Assembly (NCBI GenBank): GCA_033558025.1
Contig: JAUCEF010000017.1
Coordinates: forward strand, 434,001 to 498,000
Origin: Phytophthora sp. 'mugwort'
Lineage: Eukaryota > Oomycota > Peronosporomycetes > Peronosporales > Peronosporaceae
Reading direction: 5' to 3'
Length of the DNA stretch: 64,000 nt
The translations under genes and the position numbers were made by a program. Positions 1 to 12,075 of the stretch are shown here, in pieces. Positions within the stretch are counted from its first letter, which is position 1. Each line of letters begins with the position of its first letter. A model generated the notes under the pieces. That model did not search any database and was not told the DNA's origin. It saw only the letters and a list, made by a program, of their open reading frames with translations.

Positions 1-25
1 AAGTCAACGACGCTATCGGGACCGG

Positions 26-2612
26 ATGTTGCGCAATGCAGCTGCAAATAACACGGCAAGGAAGCCAAGTCGAGTTCAAAATTCCCGCCGGTCTCAATCG
101 CATATTGTGACGATCTCGCCGCTTGAACGTGCGGGACTTTCATTGACACAAATCCGAGTTTGTTTCGAGAAAGCACTTGACGACACGTGCAAATGTTTTC
201 ATCATCTTCATGCAGAAGCACTGGAAGAAGAAGAAGATCCTATTACCTCATCAAGTCGAGGAATTTACATCACTCAGGGGGAACTTGAGCATGTACTTCG
301 AGAACTATTTGATCTTGCAGATTTGGACTCCTCAAGCACAAAAATCCGGAAAGGAAGTTTAGTCGCTCCTCTAAATTTCGTATCGAATAACACCGCTGCT
401 TCTGTAGAAGAAATATCGATGAATACAGTATTGCAAGCGAGCTGGTTCGTACCATTCGGACAACTACCTCAGCTTCGAAGTTTGGTTATGAAGATGACTA
501 AACGACATTTGAGCGAAGACAAATTAGCAATTTTAAACCGGAATCTTCACAAGCATTTCACGTTGTGGCCTCTTTCGACAAAGCTCCAGAATCTGGTACT
601 GCAACTATCGAATTATCAACTGAAAGATCCACTTAAGGCGCCGATATGGCCAGAAGGGAAGAAATCATCGGATGAACTCGCTCAAGAGCTGCTGGGATGC
701 ATCGCTGTGGGTAAAGCCACAATGACTACGGACTCGGAAGACTACACGAAGTTCCTGCTCTTTTTGCCAGTACGTTATGACCGAATTACTAGATTTCTCA
801 ACAATTATTGCTAACTCAACCTGGTGCATTTACTTAATAATCAGGTCGAGCTTGTAGCAAAAACGCACCTTTCGAGTGTTGTGTGTGCACAGCGACTAGT
901 GTTTTTCCGGTTCTTCATCGAGATCGTCGCAGCAGAGAGAATGCGACTCCACTCCAAGTCACCAGAATCACTTGCGACAGCTTTGCCAGGTCAGACTCAA
1001 ACTAGACGGAAAACGCGAAAAAAACCCTCGAAACGGATGACACTTGATGTCACTATCAAGGATTGTGCAATTCCTGCCGATAGTGAAGAGATCGTTTCAC
1101 TTCGAGCAGCTCATGGGAGTTTGCCTAGCACATCTGAGGCTCACGACGCACAGGATGCACCAGCATATAGTGATATATTCCAACTGAGAGAACAACTCGG
1201 CGATGAAGGTGAGAAACCTGCTAGCCAACTGCAACAGCAACTTGAAGCAGCGATAGCTCGACAACGACAATCTTTACCCACTATTGACGACCAGAATACC
1301 ACGCTAAACCCTGCAGTTAGAGCCACGTACCTCGCGGCTGTGGCATGTCACGAAAGTGTGCTCGTAATGGTACGTTTACACTAGCGATTTTAGTGAAAAT
1401 TGCCTAATTTGTTTTCATCTTTTGTTGTCTCTTAGCTCGAGAATAACATCGATGCTGATGCTGCCATGTCCGACAAACTCACACATTTTATCGAGTTATT
1501 GCAAGATGTCCAGAGCCAAACCAGCGATACTACTACCAACTCGTCACCATTGAAGAATGATAACGAGGATCATCAACTACAGCAATCCCCACCTCCATAC
1601 CCGGAGTCAACGGTACCAGAAGAAGAGGACAGGAAAAGTGAGAGCAGCACTGTGCAGCCACATTTTCCTCCCCCATACGCGATAACGACGCCGTCGTACT
1701 GGACATTTGCACCTTCAATTCCGGAAGCAAAGTCGAGTATCGCCAAACTCACGAGCAAATCACCAAGTACCAAATCTTCCCATTTCCGTTCCCACTTTAT
1801 GCCAACGCAGTCGCCAGGTAAGGACATGAGGACTGAGTAATGTCCAATTAAGCCACCACTAACTAAGTCAAACTGTAGGCGTAGGCGCGTACAACATCCA
1901 ACAGGGTGAAAAACTCACTTTTCAGCAAAAACCGAGCTACTCGTTCGGACCGATGGGAGGCGGAGACTGTAGCGGAGAAGCTCCAGATGCTTTACTACCG
2001 AAGGGCAAAACACATCAACGGATGAAGACGTCGCTTGCGTTTGTGTCTCCAATGATTCATCCTCCAGAGGACAATGAGCTCGCGTTTTCGAGTACTCGAG
2101 TGCACTTCGGGTTCCAGTCTGACCGTAGCCATCTTGACAACAACGACGACGGTTTCCCACCAGATTACAATGAAAATGAACCAAACGAAGCTCCTGATGA
2201 GAGAAACCTGAGTGTTGAGACTGAAATGGATCGAGCGCTTCGACTGCAGCAGCGTATTTTCATGGACGAGTTCGTGCAGCAAGTCGGATCGAACCAACAA
2301 GAGTCGACATCGTTCGTTCCTCGAGACAAACACAACAATGATCATACTAAACCTTCGAGTAGCTCCAAGTCCAAGCCATACTGGTCTACCAGCGAGGTCT
2401 CTCCTGGCATCGAGCGGTTGCTGCATAGACAGCGACGAGCGCCGTCCGCTGTCCCCTCCGCTCCTCGTACAGCTCGAACGGCGAAACGAATCGTCAAGAA
2501 ACCTCTACCGTCTCCCCCTCCACGTCGACAGCTCGACAACGATCAGCACCTCGCGTGGGCCGCACGCATCAGCGAGCTGTACCAACCAACAGCGTCCGTT
2601 CCAGAGGTCTAG
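26..2612 (+). CDS. Four-exon protein with a SHIPPO-like motif, possibly partial at the 5' end
   Basis: Exons read as 26-769, 845-1369, 1436-1817 and 1879-2612, joined through GT-AG introns of 75, 66 and 61 bp, giving 794 residues. The intron phases agree (0, 0, 1), and a CTAAC-like branch site lies before the first acceptor. The N-terminal half is a helical region I do not recognise. The middle is rich in Gln and charged residues, and the C-terminus is Pro/Ser/Arg-rich and probably disordered. The exon 3/4 junction creates SPGVGAYN followed about 15 residues later by PSYSFG. This resembles the SHIPPO repeat (PGPGxY...psfsfG) of outer-dense-fibre and microtubule-associated ciliary proteins. 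The reading frame stays open from position 26 to the window edge, so the true start may lie upstream. The stop lies 64 bp from the convergent end of the next gene. A ciliary or cytoskeletal role is inferred only from this one motif and the EML neighbour. Confidence 0.7.
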
Positions 2613-2676
2613 CACGCAAGTAATTTACCCTTGTTTTTGGAACTGCAAACACTAGTCGAACGACTGGAAAATCTTG

Positions 2677-3075
2677 TTAACTAACGTGAAACATGGACAG
2701 GAAGAGCTGCAGCTCCTTGGTCGACGCCGACTCGTCCCGGTTCTCTCTGTTCTTAGGCTCTTGGTCTTTCAACGCTGGCTTGATATACGGCCGTTGCCTT
2801 CTTCTTGTCCTTGTGGGTCTTTTCTGTCTTTGAAGACGCTGTTTCCTGCCATTACCGGCCTCTGGGGCCTCGTCGACGGCCGCGTCGTCGTCACTGTCCG
2901 CCATGAACGTTGCGATAGCCGCCAGCTGCGCACTCTGTTGAAAATTCGACGGGAGTTGGTCCACGAACAAGAGCGGTAGCTCCTCTTCCTCCTCTGTATT
3001 GGTCGCTGCGAGATCCTGCGTGGCTGAGGCTGTGGCGGCGGGCGTACCGCAGAGGTCCGCGTCCATGGCGTCCAT
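2677..3075 (-). CDS. Small acidic-then-basic hypothetical protein (132 aa)
   Basis: Single-exon reading frame from an ATG at 3075 (an in-frame second ATG follows at codon 4). The N-terminal third is acidic, with a run of five Glu. The middle carries LPSNFQQSAQLAAIATFM, which looks like a short amphipathic helix. It is followed by an Asp-rich stretch and a strongly basic segment (RKQRLQRQKRPTRTRRRQR) that could act as a nuclear localisation or nucleic-acid-binding tail. The ORF ends KELQLFLSMF. It lies 118 bp downstream of the EML stop on the same strand and is convergent with the gene before it. A pyrimidine-rich acceptor (ttttctacag) sits 5 bp upstream of the ATG, so a 5' UTR intron is possible. 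I do not recognise the family. The charge blocks and clean ORF favour a real gene. Confidence 0.6.
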   Translation of the reverse strand: MDAMDADLCGTPAATASATQDLAATNTEEEEELPLLFVDQLPSNFQQSAQLAAIATFMADSDDDAAVDEAPEAGNGRKQRLQRQKRPTRTRRRQRPYIKPALKDQEPKNRENRDESASTKELQLFLSMFHVS

Positions 3076-3193
3076 GGTTTCTGTAGAAAACGAGTACAGT
3101 AATTTTTCAGAATAATATCGACGCAGTAGTACATGTAAGAAGTACTATTGAAATTCATGAAAGTAAAATCAAATAGTACTCTAACATACATGG

Positions 3194-6100
3194 CTACATT
3201 ATTGTGTTGCGAGGGAGACGGAATTGACACACAAGGCGGTCAGCGCCGCCCGTGGAGAGCAAGAAGTGTTCGTTCTTGGTGACAACCCAGTTCGTGACTG
3301 GTGTGGCGTGGCCATCGATTGCCACCGCTGCACCGTTGAAGTCTTCGCTCTGGGTCGTGCCGTTCACGAGAGACGGATAACGCTTGGACTCCCAGTGGGT
3401 ATCACGCACTTGCGCAGGAGTTAGCATCTTCCACGTACCAAGTTCCCAAACTCGAATATCTTTCTCTGTAATTCCATCGCTCTGCACTCGCAGCACCGGT
3501 CGATCTCGTGCGAAATCGAGATGGATGATGGCTACATTCCGTGACAACCCTCTTAGCCTAGTGATCTTGCGATAGCTGGCTGCGTCGTACACATGCACGG
3601 TCCCATCTTGACACCCTACAGCCAGAAGCTTCCCATCCAGAGAGAAGTGTAGACTTAACACAGCGTGACCTTGCCGCTCATCCTGCCAGCAGCTCCATTG
3701 CGTCACCACAGCATCAAGTGTAGCAGTAAGGACCCGTACGACGCCGTCCGTCGTCCCGACGGCAAGGTGTTTGCCATCAGCAGAAAACGCTACCGCCCGC
3801 AATTCTTTGCTGCCACTTGCACCAGTTGCGAGCTCTGATGCCGAGTCCCAACAATAAAAAGCCAGCAACGAGCGTGTGGCTGCATCCCAAAGTCTCACGA
3901 CGCCGTCGTCGCCAGCAGATGCGAATTGAGCGCGTTTGCAAGGATGAACAGCTAAACCGTCGACTTGACCAGTGGCATGACCACGAATGTACACATGAAG
4001 ACGTGATTCTCTCTCTTGTGTCTTCGGTTGCACTGAATTAGTCTCGACTAGCTCACAAACTTCACTCCCGGCAGTGGTGAACAGCACGTGTCCGTCTCGT
4101 ACAGCGAGTGATTGAATGGTACTACTTATGAGTGGATGTGAGCTTCGACGTCCACCACTAAGTAGCGCGATGTCTGCCACTACTCGAACCAGTTCAAGTT
4201 GTGCGTTCCAGGCACAAATACGACCATCAGCTCCAGCTGAATAGAGCAAAGAGTGCTTCCGATCCACGGCTAGAGCTGGAATTGGGGCGTCGCCGTGTGC
4301 ATCACGACGAACAGTCACACAGACGCGGTCCTTCCAGACGTACAAACTTCCATCTGCTTGACTTGATACCACAACGCGTACACGGCCCGACATGTGCACG
4401 ATCTGAAGCAGTGTCGCTTGTGGATTGCACTCTCTGTGGCTACTTAACAGCCCGCTCTTGAGCCCCGTTAACCGTGTGTCGTCCTCGTCACCGCCTCGTC
4501 TAGAACTGGTACCGCCATGCTTCCAGAAGAGAAGATGCTGGTCTCCACAAGTCACGAGTTCGCCGTCTTCACCGAAGCTCAAGCCCCACACTCTTCGCGT
4601 CGATGTCTTAGACGTTATTAGCAGCGCCACCCGGAGACGACCACCTTCACTTTCACCTCCGGAAATGGCGTAAAGCGCTAGAGTATGGTCCGATTCCATT
4701 CCAATCGACGCGAGACGATGACCGTCAGGGCTGAATTCGAGTAACAAGACACCAGGTCGATGCTTGGAGGCTATGCGAACGACTGTACTACCGCTGTTCG
4801 CGTCCCAAATCACGATTTCCGGCGTTTTTTGAGCTCCTGGAGCTGGCACGAGGCATTCACCAGAGGCAATTAAATCCCCTTTCGGATGAACAGATAACGC
4901 TGATATCACGCTATGACGTCCAGTGTTATAGTTAAGTAGCTGAGTTTGTGTCTTAGTATTGTAAACGACCCCACAAGCCCCAGCTGCATACACAATCTCC
5001 CAAGAATCATCAGCATAGAAGACGTTTCTGCTGCCGGTGGCGCCCGGATTGATACCATAAATGAATTCGAGAAGAGCTTCTTCATCATTAGCTTGATTAC
5101 CAGTCTCAAGCCATTTATCATATTCGAGGTTTTGATGAAAATTCTTGGAGATCGATCGCTCAACTCGACTGCATTCGTCCAAGAGGGAATTATCCACGGG
5201 ACTGAGGTACCAACTCGGATTTGACTCCAACGAGACGGTCGATTTAAAGGCAAATCGTTGACGTAGACGCAGCTCCTCGTCATAGTCAGTCTTCCACACT
5301 GAGACTTGTGTACTCCCGCTTGAATTCCGTGCAAGGGCCACGACAAACGCATTGGTGAAGCTAAAACCGACGCGACGTATCATCGAACCGCGTGAAAAGC
5401 AGCCCATAAACTCTTTCGTGACAACTGCAGGATCATTCGCGCGTTCAGCACCGTTGGAGGCCACAGAATGAGTGACATCACCACGAGTAAGTGGATACCA
5501 AGCGAGCATTAAATGACCGTCATCCAGTCCCACAATCATAACAGGGAGCGGCGAGCTCCAATTCCTTACGTCCGAGTCTTTTGACTCTCCAATGTCACTG
5601 TTGATGCGCGCTAACGAGGTGGGTCTTCCAGCTCCACAGCATTCTATGAGCCCTTCGACTGGACCAGCAAATGTTGGCGTCCAGGACGCCCATGCATCGT
5701 CCAGTAGAGCCCATTCAGATGTCGTCTCTCGAGTTAACTCACTGTTTTCACTCTTTATTTCATCTTTCTGTAGCGCCCAACGAAGTAGTTGTCGATCGTA
5801 ACTTGAGGTCGCAGATTGAAGAAATTGACCATCCAGAGAGAAGTCGAGAGCTTCAATTGGTGCAGTATGGCCAACAAATGTGTGTTCAAGTGAGTACACG
5901 GGCGACGTATCGGCTCCTGTGTTTTCCCACGCGTATACGTAAATATTGTAATCTCGACAAGCCAATGCCAGCCAATGACGCGTTGAATTTGATCCCAAAT
6001 GACTCTGTAGAGGAGAATATTTCACCATGGAGCACCACTTGGCAATAATTGTTGACCCCATTTGCCTACCTGGAACGTTCTCCATGTCTCCGCAAGTAAA

Positions 6101-9100
6101 CTCAAGGAATACTTCCAACGTCGTCCCATCTAAAATGGCAACTCGACCATCAGAGAGAGACACAGCTAAGTGTTCTCCAGTTGCACTCCATGCTAATGAA
6201 CGCGGTATACTTGGCATTACTTGCTGTTTGTAGAGCAAATTCGTGTGTAGATTCCAAATGGATACATATCCATCAGTACTAGCAGAAGCCCAGCGAAGGT
6301 CTCGCGGGTGCAGTGCTATATCGTTGATCTCACCGCTAAAACTCACAAGAACTTTGGTCTTTTCACTCTCTTCTGGTGGTGCCATAATGGTTTCGTTCAT
6401 GGCCATTGAGTCGTCGATAACAAACTCCAAATCAACAGTAAGCACTTGTCCATTACTCAAAATGACAGCGGCGACAGCTTCGTCATCCAGTAGATGCATT
6501 CCTTGCACGTAGGCATCGTCACTCGGACGTATGGAAGTATTAAAAGTACCGATTGATACAGACTTAGTCGCGTCATACACCGTAATAACTCGTATGAGCT
6601 GCAAGAAGGTGTTCGCCTGAATTCGGCTTCCAGACGCTCTGGTGCCTCGTGGGGGGCACCGTGCACTGGAATATCTCCAGACTATTAGCGATCCGTTCCG
6701 TAGAGCACCAAGCACCACGTGTGAAGCTTCGACATGTGCTAGAGCTACTACATTATCCCCAATCAAGCTATGTCTTGACGTACTCGACGGATGAATCGTG
6801 TGTGCAGCAACACTACTCTCCCATACTACAACGCAGCCATCTTCACCTCCAGTCAGCACGAACGGGGCCACGTGAACAGCACAAGACATGGTTTGTACTA
6901 GAGCATGGCGTCCGAAAACGCCTTGTTGAGCGCTCACGTGTCCTGTAGCAGGCGTCAAGTGCCAAAATGTGACGTGATCGACGCCTCCACTCACAAAATT
7001 CACTCCTTTTTCCGAAGCCCCCGTAAAAATGCCAAAAAGCACAGGCATTTGTGTTATTTCAGTGTGTGCCAACAAGAGCTGACGCTTCCATGCGTAGAAT
7101 ACCAGCGTGTGTACATGACTTCGAGCGTTCTTCCAGATACCAGCAGCCAAGTCACTTTGAACACTTCGAGTGTTGCTGTCATTAGCGTCGCAGAAAGTTA
7201 CAGCGATTAGAATCTCCTTTCCACTCGTCTGAGCCTTCGATTTAAGTGTCGCGACTTGTTGGAACGAATCCTTTGCAGTCGCTCCAGAGACTAGGGACTT
7301 TTCCGTACGTAGCAGCACAATGAAGTCATCTCGGCGACTTCCCACAGCTAGAATCGGCTCAGACGGGTGTTTAACAAGACATGACACGGAATGTTCAAGC
7401 CCTGACGTTATAAGACGCTGCTGAGTTCCCATTGATTGCAGATGACGAACAATTAACAATGGACCTGCACCATAGACGTATAATCCATTCCCAAGACAGG
7501 CCAAAACCTGGTTCACACTCATGTTGCGATGATTCAATCCATACACGTATGATAAGGTTAAAGCCAGATCAGGAGCTTCGGAGCGCTGTGTCGAGCTTCC
7601 AGATGAACTTCGTACAACTACCGCGTGTGAAATATCTCCGCCGGGTTTTCGTGGTAAGGCACGTCGAACGTCGTCATCGTCTTCGTACTTCGTTAACGTA
7701 TCAAGATCATAGTAAATATCTTTTAACCCCAGCAGCTGCAGTCTTTTACGAAGCGTTTGATCATAGACACACGATGGTCTAGGCTGGACATCGATCAGTT
7801 CCTTCTCAATTCGCCACTGGCAGATTGCAGGATCATAGTGACTGCTAGTGATGGCGATATTCCCTCGAAGAGCAAAGTCGCCGAAGATTGGCGGTCCACC
7901 ACAACAAGAATGAAAGGGCGAGACCTGCTTGGTTAAATGAGCTCGCGGTACGCGTCTTGCTAGCCAGCAACTCTCGGATTTATCATCGAATGTTGTTTGA
8001 GATGGACACGGGAATGATACCAGGCTAATGTCGCCGTCACCGTTCAGAACGAGCGTTAATCCACGCGTACTATTCGCCACGACGTAGCCATTATCTTGGA
8101 TATTTCCTGGTAATCCACTAACATCCCACCCGATAGAAATACTATGAGTGTGCCATTGAACGTTGTAAAGAGTGGCCATCGACGTCACGCGGGTACCTGC
8201 TCGCTGGCGAAGATCCCAGAAATACAAGGAGCTGCCGTGCTGAGTTCGAAGGAAAGCTCCATCGACGCTGAAGTCTAATGCATGGACATTTGATGTCATC
8301 TTCGATGCGATACCGTCATCTGCTTGAGGTTTCAGAAGCATCCATCGAGAAAAGCTTCCAGTACTAGACTCGAGTTTGTAGAGATAAATGAGACCATTGT
8401 CACGGGCCACTGCAAGCAAAAGCTCCGTCTCCAACGGTCCAAAGCGCATGGCGACGACAGCTGCGCTTGTATTTTTCATACTCGTCTCAAGCGTCATGAT
8501 ATTACTTGATAATGTCGCGCCAGTTCGTCGTGCCAGCATCACTGTTCCGTCCTCGCTACCCACAGCAAGACATTCTCCATCGCTACTAAACTCCAGAGCA
8601 CTTGGCGTTGTATTAGCTCCAGGAAAACGTAAATGTTGAACAAATGCCCGTCGACGGAGACTCCAGATCTTGACAACTCGTTCACCGAGACCACATGAAG
8701 CAAAACATCCGCCAATAGTTCTCGCAGTCGCGAGGCTGCGTGTAGGTCGTCCAGTATGTCCTGAAGCAACGAGCTTCCACTGGAAAGTGTGGTTTGCATT
8801 GACCGTCGAAGCTGAGGAAGTAGCTGACGCTTCTTCATCGATCTCAAAGATGTTACCTGCTCGGGTAGCGACTAGAAAACGTTTACTTTGAGCATCGTAA
8901 TCCAATGAACAGATACGGAAGTCATCGCCTTCGAGGACACTTTCGGGTCTGCTAAGCGCAGAGGATGAGGAAGATGAACGAGGAGCTGGAAGTAGAGCGT
9001 GGAGATCCAGTGATTGTCCAATTGGACGCAGTGTAGAGTCCCATTGTTTGATCTCGCCGTCTTTTCCAGCCGAGAAGAGCACCATTGATTGACACGAAAG

Positions 9101-11041
9101 CAGACAAACATTGACGCTCGTTTGAGTCTCGTGTGCTTGCACCCAACGCGTCAAAGTATGACGTTCAAACAGTAACAATTCGCCACGAACGGTGCCCACT
9201 ACGACAGTTTGGATGCCAAAGTAAACCGCACTTAGACACACGGGAACGGTCTGCAAAGGTGGATCCACCGCTCCGTGCCAATGTGGTTTCTTGTGCTTAA
9301 AGAAGCGACCGCCAACTTGATGAAAAACGACAAAATGGGCACCTACGACGATAATTTCGTCACCGTCTTCGTTAAGAGCAAGCTCCAATGGACGTTTACT
9401 GCTTGTTTTCGCTCTTGTTCCACTTGCTGCTGGATGTGCTCGTCCTGATGCCACCACTGCTTCTTTCTGCCAGTTCCATAAAGCCATCGACGCGCCATCA
9501 TCAGTGCCAACTGAAGCAAGTAAAGCCTCAGTCTCGTGTGGTTTCTTCTTCATTAAATTACTGCTCAACACTGCAGATGCCTTGCCACCGACACCACTAC
9601 GTTCTCCGAGCGAAAGTGCTTGAGTCTGTCGAAGTGTGGCAGTAGCTGCTGATGCCGCAGCTGGAAAACTCACATGAGCGACTCCAGCCGGATGGAAATT
9701 CCGCAATACTGCGAGACATTGAAGATTTCGAGCATTCCACACGTGAATTTCAGCGCCCACTTTAGCAGTGGCCGAAGAGCAGACATCACCCGTTGCGACA
9801 ATGTCCCCACTGGCATTCACATTTAAACATCCAATTGCACGTCGATGTCCACAATAATAACGCTGTTCATGACGTTGAGAGGAATATAAAACGACGTAAC
9901 TCCCCACGAAATAAACTGCCTCGCCTGTAGCTAGCAGACGACACGCGTTTCGAGCTGCTGGACCACTGGTGCCGTAGACCCATTCCAGCTGTAGATTTGC
10001 TGATGGCGGCATACCATTGCAGTCAGCTATTGGCTGCGAGATCGGGTCAAGTCTCCAAGGAGGAGGAAATTCGACCCATTTTCGGTTCTTGCCGTGCTGT
10101 AACTCAAATTCATCTTTTTTTTTGGCCACATTTCCCCAATCTTCCATGTCCAAATCGGAATCCTCGTCACTGCCAGCGGGGAGGGACAATGCGTCCTCAA
10201 ACCCCACAGCTTTCTCGGCAATGAGACGGAAACGCTCGACTTGAAGCATAAATTCCCGGTTACTACGGGCCCAAGCGATAAAATCCTCGAATTTAAGCAC
10301 AGAAATCCCCTTATCCACATGGGAAAATGCATTTTCTGCTAAGCTAAGACAGAGCATCATGGCCTCCATTGAACTGTCAACGTCTGCAGCAGATTGCGAA
10401 GAGGACGACGTCGAGCTTCCAGTTAGAAGCGTCATACCGATCAAAACAGACTTCATCAGAAGTGCCTAAACATACACGAAATATGCAGATTTTTTTAGCA
10501 GCAAAATACCCATAAAGGCTTCAAACTCACAGACACATACCAATTCCGCTAGTGATAAAGACCCATTTTGGTTGAAATCAAAGAGGTCAAATGCGACTAA
10601 GACATCACACAGTCAGTAACTACGTAAGAGAAACGTTCTTGACAGCACGCTAACTTCGTACACCTCGCCTTGTCCTCGAACGTGGCTCGACAAACACACG
10701 CCAGTGCTGCCAGAAGTTCCAGTCCGTCCACGCGGCCGTCGCGATTCGAGTCCAGGACATCGAAGATCTCTTCAACGTCGACACTCTCAGGCGCCTTGAG
10801 CAGCAAGAGGCTCTCGAACTGACTTGCGGTGACCGCAAAACCAAAGGTTTTCTTGAAGCGACGGTGCAGCTCCTCGACGTCCGCTAGCGTCCCTGTTTAT
10901 AGGCCACACAGTCGTTGTGAGCTCCTACACGAAGGCATAAAGGCGCAGGAGTCTCATACACCGAGCAAAGTCTCTCGTCTCGCGTCGCAGCTCCACTTCA
11001 GCGTCCACGAGTCGGAATTGGGTCCCGTTGGCAGCCCCCAT
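3194..11041 (-). CDS. EF-hand / triple HELP-WD40 EML-type microtubule-associated protein (about 2546 aa)
   Basis: Four exons on the minus strand: 11041-10960, 10892-10662, 10596-10541 and 10465-3194. They join through GT-AG introns of 67, 65 and 75 bp with consistent phases (1, 1, 0), giving 2546 residues. The N-terminus has two canonical EF-hand loops, DSNRDGRVDGLE (about 75-86) and DFNQNGSLSLAE (about 111-122); the second is split from its exit helix by an intron. Three HELP-type motifs follow at about residues 286, 1093 and 1926: EWVYGTSGPAARN, SYVYGLNHRN and EFIYGINPGATGSRN. Each precedes a long run of WD40 blades (for example DGEIKQWD, DGYVSIWN, DGVVRLWD). The triple HELP-WD40 layout matches EML5/EML6, which are microtubule-associated proteins. 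The EF-hands predict calcium responsiveness. The start was chosen because the ATG at 11041 splices in phase to the EF-hand exon; that exon has an in-frame stop just upstream of its acceptor. The last exon alone is 7.3 kb with no frame break. Confidence 0.9.
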
Positions 11042-12075
11042 CGGTCGATGAAATGGGTCCAGACAAAGGGACTAAAAGTACCTTTTCGACTGCGCCTCTT
11101 GAAGCTCATTCGTGTGGTACACATCCTGAAGGAGCTAAAGTTGCTTTAATAGCAAAGTCGATGAAGCATATTTTTAAAAAATAACAGTAACATTAGTTTA
11201 GGTCGCCGCTCTGTTCGCCAGAAGCGACTCCATGCCGAGATGTATCCGCCGAGCCATCAAGTTGAAGCAATGCTAGGCCTGGGAGGTGGATGCAAGTTGA
11301 AGCGTTTGGATTCGGGTAGCTACTGTACGCAAACTGTCTGCACTCGACATAATGAACCGATGATACACTCAAATCAGACGCTTTTCTACATTAATTTAGA
11401 CCGAACCGGTCGTCGAGAGAGAACTCCAATCAGTCCAGAGCGGTCGTTGTGCTCGCCTCGCTTGCTCCAGGCCTTTCTTGCAGTGACAGCATTTAAGTCC
11501 AGCGACGTGCCAGGCCCGGGACGCCATGTGCATAGCTGAACTTCCACTGCGTTGCACGATTCCAAACGATTCGATATCAAGTCCGTCCAGTCTGGACGGA
11601 CTCGATACGGACTTCAGAAGCTCGTGGATGAAATGATCGCCGCTTCAACCTTTGGTATTTGACTTAAGAACGCGCGTGTCGAGTTCGCCCGATCCCGGTG
11701 AGCGGCTCTGGAGTAGTAAGCTCCGTTTTTTGGAGCGAGAGTGCTCGCCTCGTAGAATTCAAGAGAAAAATAGAAAAGAGAACGTTTAGTGCTGGACGAA
11801 ACAGTCTCCGGTAGCCCAATGAGCCAGTGCAACGCTCAACCCGCCGTGCTGGCATGTTTCTCGTTGCCATTAAGCGTTTTCCTCGTTTCCGGAGCTCCTC
11901 ATCGTTCTTGGCTTTTTGCGTCCGAAGGTGCATTCGTTAACAAGAAGAAGAAGAAAGACAAAAAAACGACTCGCTCAGGTCGCGCGTGACATTCGTGTCG
12001 AGTGCGATCAACCGCACAACTTACGGAACCCACTACCAGTTAGTCAGGGGCAGTAACCGAACCGACACGTAGACA
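11042..12075. other. Divergent intergenic region between the EML and receptor-kinase genes
   Basis: About 1.03 kb between two divergent start codons, so it should hold both promoters and 5' UTRs. Open frames in it are short and without recognisable domains, and one ends in a lysine run from an AAG-rich stretch near 11940-11970. I found no convincing initiator motif and no repeat. Confidence 0.6.

Noticed and set aside
2769..10332. Many ORFs on both strands inside the EML gene (for example 4946-5224 plus, 4906-5352 minus)
   Set aside because: They are shadows of the long EML exon; none has a domain and the EML frame is continuous.
11789..11989. Plus ORF with a hydrophobic core and Lys-rich tail upstream of the receptor kinase
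   Set aside because: The first codon is not ATG, it lies in the expected promoter/5' UTR region, and its lysines come from an AAG repeat.
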